A stretch of 64,000 bases of DNA from Candidatus Thorarchaeota archaeon (GTDB lineage: Archaea > Asgardarchaeota > Thorarchaeia > Thorarchaeales > Thorarchaeaceae). This document shows, piece after piece, positions 61,559-64,000 of the stretch. The notes under the pieces were generated by a model that did not search any database, was not told the DNA's origin, and saw nothing but the letters and a program-made list of their open reading frames with translations. Where the stretch lies: the NCBI GenBank assembly GCA_008080745.1, contig SHMX01000010.1, forward strand, positions 1-64,000, given 5' to 3'. The position numbers and the translations under genes are program-made. Numbering within the stretch: position 1 is the first letter of the stretch; every line of letters begins with the position of its first letter.

Positions 61559-62620
61559 ATGAAGGTTACAACAAAGGCACATTGTTCAAGAATTGGAGGT
61601 TTCAAGATTCAATCGGTCATACTGGCTGCAGGTCGTGGTGAACGTCTTAGTCCCATCACCAATACCCGTCCCAAATCTCTAATTCGCTTATGTGGTCAAT
61701 CTATTCTTGAACGTCTTCTAAACACTTGCTCTCAAGTTGGAATTAATGACTTTATTATTGGTCTTGGATATCGGGGGCATCAGATTCAAGAACACCTTAA
61801 AGGAAGCAAATTTGCTGATAACATCCATTTTGTGGAGGTTGAGAAATACGAAATTGGCCCCCTCCAGACATTGACCAGCTGTCTTGAACAAGTTGATGAT
61901 GCTCCTGTCCTTGTGCTTCCCTCCGATCTAGTAACGGCTGAAGAACTCTTACAATCTTTCATTGATGCCAAGGTAAACATCGGTTCTCTTGATGCGATTT
62001 TAGGTGTAATGGCATCAGGGGACAAATCCCAAGTCCATATTGATGATTCGGGAACTATTTTGGGGATTGGGAATGACTCGGGTGATTATACTCAATCCCT
62101 CTCTTCAGCAATGCTTCTTCTTATCTCCCAGAATTTCTTTTCAAAATTGCAAACTGCACTAGATGACGGATGCACTAGAGTAAGTGATGCATTAAATTAT
62201 TGGATTCATAGAGGTACTAAGATAGGGTCGGAAATGGTTGATGGCTTTTGCTATGATTTGGATAACCCCCCAACTCTTTTACAAGCTACAAAGTTCCTTC
62301 TTGAATCGAAGACTGTCAAACCTAATGGAATTCACGTGCCCAAGGGCGATGTAATGGAAATTGGTGATGCTATTCATTTATCAAATGGCCTCTCTCTCTA
62401 TCCGGGTGTTTCATTAAAGGGGCCCTTGTACATAGATGCTGGCTGTATCATAGAAGCCTCGTGTGAAGTTGGGCCCTCCGTGAGTCTTGATTGCAGAACT
62501 ATAGTAAAAACAAATAGTGTCCTTAGCGATATGATATCGGTTGGTAACGTTACATTACCATCAAATAGTCACATCCAAAATGCTGTTGTCTATGATAATC
62601 AGGTTCTTCGAGGTTTATAG
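61559..62620 (+). CDS. Sugar/polyol-phosphate nucleotidyltransferase
   Basis: This protein of about 350 residues has an N-terminal nucleotidyltransferase domain (SVILAAGRGERLSPITNTRPKS motif region with the Arg and Lys of the active site) and a C-terminal left-handed beta-helix-like part. Next to a CDP-alcohol phosphatidyltransferase, a role as inositol-1-phosphate cytidylyltransferase, or an NDP-sugar pyrophosphorylase, fits. ATG 61559 has no ribosome site; GGAGGT (61595-61600) is spaced for an ATT codon at 61607, just where homologues begin. Confidence 0.8.
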   Translation: MKVTTKAHCSRIGGFKIQSVILAAGRGERLSPITNTRPKSLIRLCGQSILERLLNTCSQVGINDFIIGLGYRGHQIQEHLKGSKFADNIHFVEVEKYEIGPLQTLTSCLEQVDDAPVLVLPSDLVTAEELLQSFIDAKVNIGSLDAILGVMASGDKSQVHIDDSGTILGIGNDSGDYTQSLSSAMLLLISQNFFSKLQTALDDGCTRVSDALNYWIHRGTKIGSEMVDGFCYDLDNPPTLLQATKFLLESKTVKPNGIHVPKGDVMEIGDAIHLSNGLSLYPGVSLKGPLYIDAGCIIEASCEVGPSVSLDCRTIVKTNSVLSDMISVGNVTLPSNSHIQNAVVYDNQVLRGL

Positions 62621-62621
62621 A

Positions 62622-63239
62622 ATGCCAAGTAGGTTCAGAGTTCGTGGTATATTTCGAGGCCTGGTATTGAGAATTGCGAAGCCTCTTGCAACCAAGGGCA
62701 CGCATCCAAACACCGTCACTTATTTCACATTGCTTCTAGCATTATTCGCGCTCCTTTCTCTGAAGATGACCTATTCTCCCCAAATATATGGTGTATTTGT
62801 TTTTCTTGTTGGACTCTTTGATGGTGTAGATGGAGCAGTTGCCCGTCTGGGTGAAAAAAGATCCCCTTCTGGTGGATTCGTTGATTCAGTAGTGGATAAA
62901 GTTGCTGAGATGCTCATCATATTTGCTATCATCATTACGTATCCGTCGCAAACCTTTCTTTCATTATCCATCCCCTCCTGGGCCTTCCTCTGTTTATCTG
63001 GATGGTTACTAACCAGTTATACCCGATCAAGAGCTGAATCTGCAGGAGTCACTGATTTAGATATTGGACTTGGGGGACGATCAGAACGCCTACTCACTTT
63101 GGTTATATTTTCTCTTTTAGGAATCATTCTATTTGGTCTGATGGTCGTGACTATTATGGGTCTTCTCACCGCAGCATATCGGTATTATCACTATCAGAAT
63201 GAACTAATTCGATTTACACAGAGTGACCATTATATTTAA
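62622..63239 (+). CDS. CDP-alcohol phosphatidyltransferase (archaetidylinositol-phosphate synthase type)
   Basis: This protein of about 205 residues with roughly six membrane helices carries the class I CDP-alcohol motif D-x2-D-G-x2-A-R-x8-G-x3-D-x3-D (DGVDGAVAR to GGFVDSVVDK). In archaea such enzymes join CDP-archaeol to myo-inositol-1-phosphate or serine. Its position one base after the nucleotidyltransferase supports polar-lipid head-group synthesis. The ATG follows the TAG stop closely. Confidence 0.85.
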   Translation: MPSRFRVRGIFRGLVLRIAKPLATKGTHPNTVTYFTLLLALFALLSLKMTYSPQIYGVFVFLVGLFDGVDGAVARLGEKRSPSGGFVDSVVDKVAEMLIIFAIIITYPSQTFLSLSIPSWAFLCLSGWLLTSYTRSRAESAGVTDLDIGLGGRSERLLTLVIFSLLGIILFGLMVVTIMGLLTAAYRYYHYQNELIRFTQSDHYI

Positions 63240-63290
63240 GAGTCAAGTGTGGCTCGCGGCTCTCAAATACTCACTGGAGACTATCTCATT

Positions 63291-63710
63291 ATGGCCATTT
63301 TTAGGGCAGACCATTATCTCATCGCGGAGTTCAAGGATATTGAAGACACAAAGACTTCAGGACAGAAAGTTCTGGATGCACTCTCAGAAATGTCCGAATT
63401 GAAAGACTTAGCCATTGTTTCAAAACGATTAGAAGGCAAACAGTGGTCTGAAATCCTTGGCAGAATTGATGTATCCGCCGGATCCAAGGCATTCTGGGCT
63501 ATGATTAAGAAGGATGTGTCAGAACGTGAACCCTACAATCTTTTCATACGTTTTGATAGAAATGCCGAGGCCGAAACCATTGAGGAAGCCCGTGAAAAAG
63601 TAAAAACATGGGTTGAATCTGAGATTGTACCGAAAATCAAATCAAAGATTGCCGTGAAGACCATAAAGGTACTACAACCAAATGAAGTCTTCATGCCCAA
63701 ACTAGAGTAG
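63291..63710 (+). CDS. Conserved-looking small protein of unknown function
   Basis: This is a protein of about 140 residues with an alternating strand/helix pattern (MAIFRADHYLIAEFKDIED, then a helix KVLDALSEMSELK, later ETIEEAREKVKTWVESEIVP). The ATG at 63291 has GGAGAC upstream; the frame stays open to a GTG at 63249. It is convergent with the incomplete gene at the right edge. No family is recognised and no catalytic motif is evident. Confidence 0.55.
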   Translation: MAIFRADHYLIAEFKDIEDTKTSGQKVLDALSEMSELKDLAIVSKRLEGKQWSEILGRIDVSAGSKAFWAMIKKDVSEREPYNLFIRFDRNAEAETIEEAREKVKTWVESEIVPKIKSKIAVKTIKVLQPNEVFMPKLE

Positions 63711-63715
63711 ACCGA

Positions 63716-64000
63716 TCAAAATTTTGGACGAATGATGGAGAGATTGTTCCCAACAGCTTGGACAATCTCCCTGTTTCCATTTCCATCGATGTCTCCCACT
63801 GCTATCATAGATTCAATCGATTTTTTCATCGTCTTGATTTTTCCATTCAAAACAAGCTCATTGTCTTTAAATTCTAGAATATGAATTGTTGAGTCTCCAA
63901 GACTTAGAAGTAGCTGTATATCTTCGGGCTCTCCGTAGAAGTGACTGAATAGCAATGATGTTATGGGTGATTTTGTTTTGTATTTGGCTATTGCCTCCAG
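63716..64000 (-). CDS. C-terminal part of a VCBS/FG-GAP-type repeat protein (5' end outside window)
   Basis: This frame is open through the right edge, so only the last ~94 residues are seen. The end carries a VGDIDGNGNREIVQAVGNN segment, the calcium-binding Asp-x-Asp-x-Asn-Gly pattern of FG-GAP/VCBS beta-propeller repeats, and an earlier strand pattern LLSLGDSTIHILEF fits another blade. The gene is surely longer. Such proteins are often extracellular; without the N terminus the location is unknown. Confidence 0.65.
   Translation of the reverse strand: MEAIAKYKTKSPITSLLFSHFYGEPEDIQLLLSLGDSTIHILEFKDNELVLNGKIKTMKKSIESMIAVGDIDGNGNREIVQAVGNNLSIIRPKF

Noticed and set aside
1-64000. CRISPR arrays, insertion sequences, prophage or plasmid genes
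   Set aside because: I looked for regularly spaced repeats, transposases, integrases and phage structural genes and saw none.

Overview
The window looks like a chromosomal piece of an anaerobic archaeon. The archaeal calls rest on a proteasome alpha subunit, an SBDS-exosome (Rrp4/Rrp41/Rrp42) operon, eL43, a Brix protein, prefoldin beta, KEOPS subunits (Pcc1, Cgi121), an archaetidylinositol-type CDP-alcohol transferase, and many TTG/GTG starts with GGAGG/GAGGTGA leaders. The Thr-rich, membrane-anchored surface protein, the rich Hdr/hydrogenase set, the histidine-degradation genes and the class II photolyase would fit an Asgard archaeon, perhaps Thorarchaeia-like. That placement is an inference; no rRNA is in the window. 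I found no rRNA, tRNA, CRISPR array, transposase or integrase.

Layout. 1-0.2 kb: a structured, gene-free element. 0.36-1.9 kb (minus): 2-oxoacid:ferredoxin oxidoreductase alpha subunit and its ferredoxin subunit. 2-3.5 kb: a membrane-tethered winged-helix protein and a surface protein. 3.5-19.6 kb: a heterodisulfide-reductase-like region with three hdrC-hdrB pairs, a 1148-residue HdrA-HdrA-MvhD fusion, a 1034-residue HdrA-HdrA fusion, a multi-PAS/GAF histidine kinase, and a second structured gene-free element (10.4-10.7 kb) related to the one at the left edge. 20.9-25.0 kb: a complete group 3b-type [NiFe] hydrogenase operon in the order beta-gamma-delta-alpha. 25-30.5 kb: membrane proteins, a CPBP protease, an aldehyde:ferredoxin oxidoreductase and an AEC transporter. 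30.5-33.8 kb: a metal ABC transporter with a NikR-like regulator. 34.5-41.7 kb: the proteasome/SBDS/exosome/eL43/Brix/Pcc1/prefoldin/DHH information-processing block. 41.7-44.2 kb: ECF transporter ATPases and EcfT. 44.3-51.5 kb: photolyase, small accessory genes, twin Lrp-like regulators and a probable HExxxH metallopeptidase. 51.6-59 kb: a PLD nuclease, then hutU, hutH and hutI interleaved with endonuclease V, an NTF2-like protein and a DtxR-type repressor. 59.1-64 kb: phosphoribosyltransferase, Cgi121, THUMP protein, TsaC, nucleotidyltransferase, CDP-alcohol phosphatidyltransferase and the 3' end of a VCBS/FG-GAP-type protein.

How the parts fit. The 2-oxoacid and aldehyde oxidoreductases would produce reduced ferredoxin. 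The Hdr modules (two flavins per HdrA-like chain, two noncubane CCG sites per HdrB) and the group 3b hydrogenase would exchange these electrons with NAD(P)H, H2 and a thiol/disulfide carrier. The most unusual points are the tandem HdrA architecture with three HdrCB partners in one locus, the pair of related structured elements bracketing the first 10 kb, a 17-residue Lys-rich protein with a clear Shine-Dalgarno, repeated hairpins at gene 3' ends, long acidic tails on three consecutive RNA-machinery proteins, and several Shine-Dalgarno motifs that point to non-standard (ATA/ATT/CTG) start codons.
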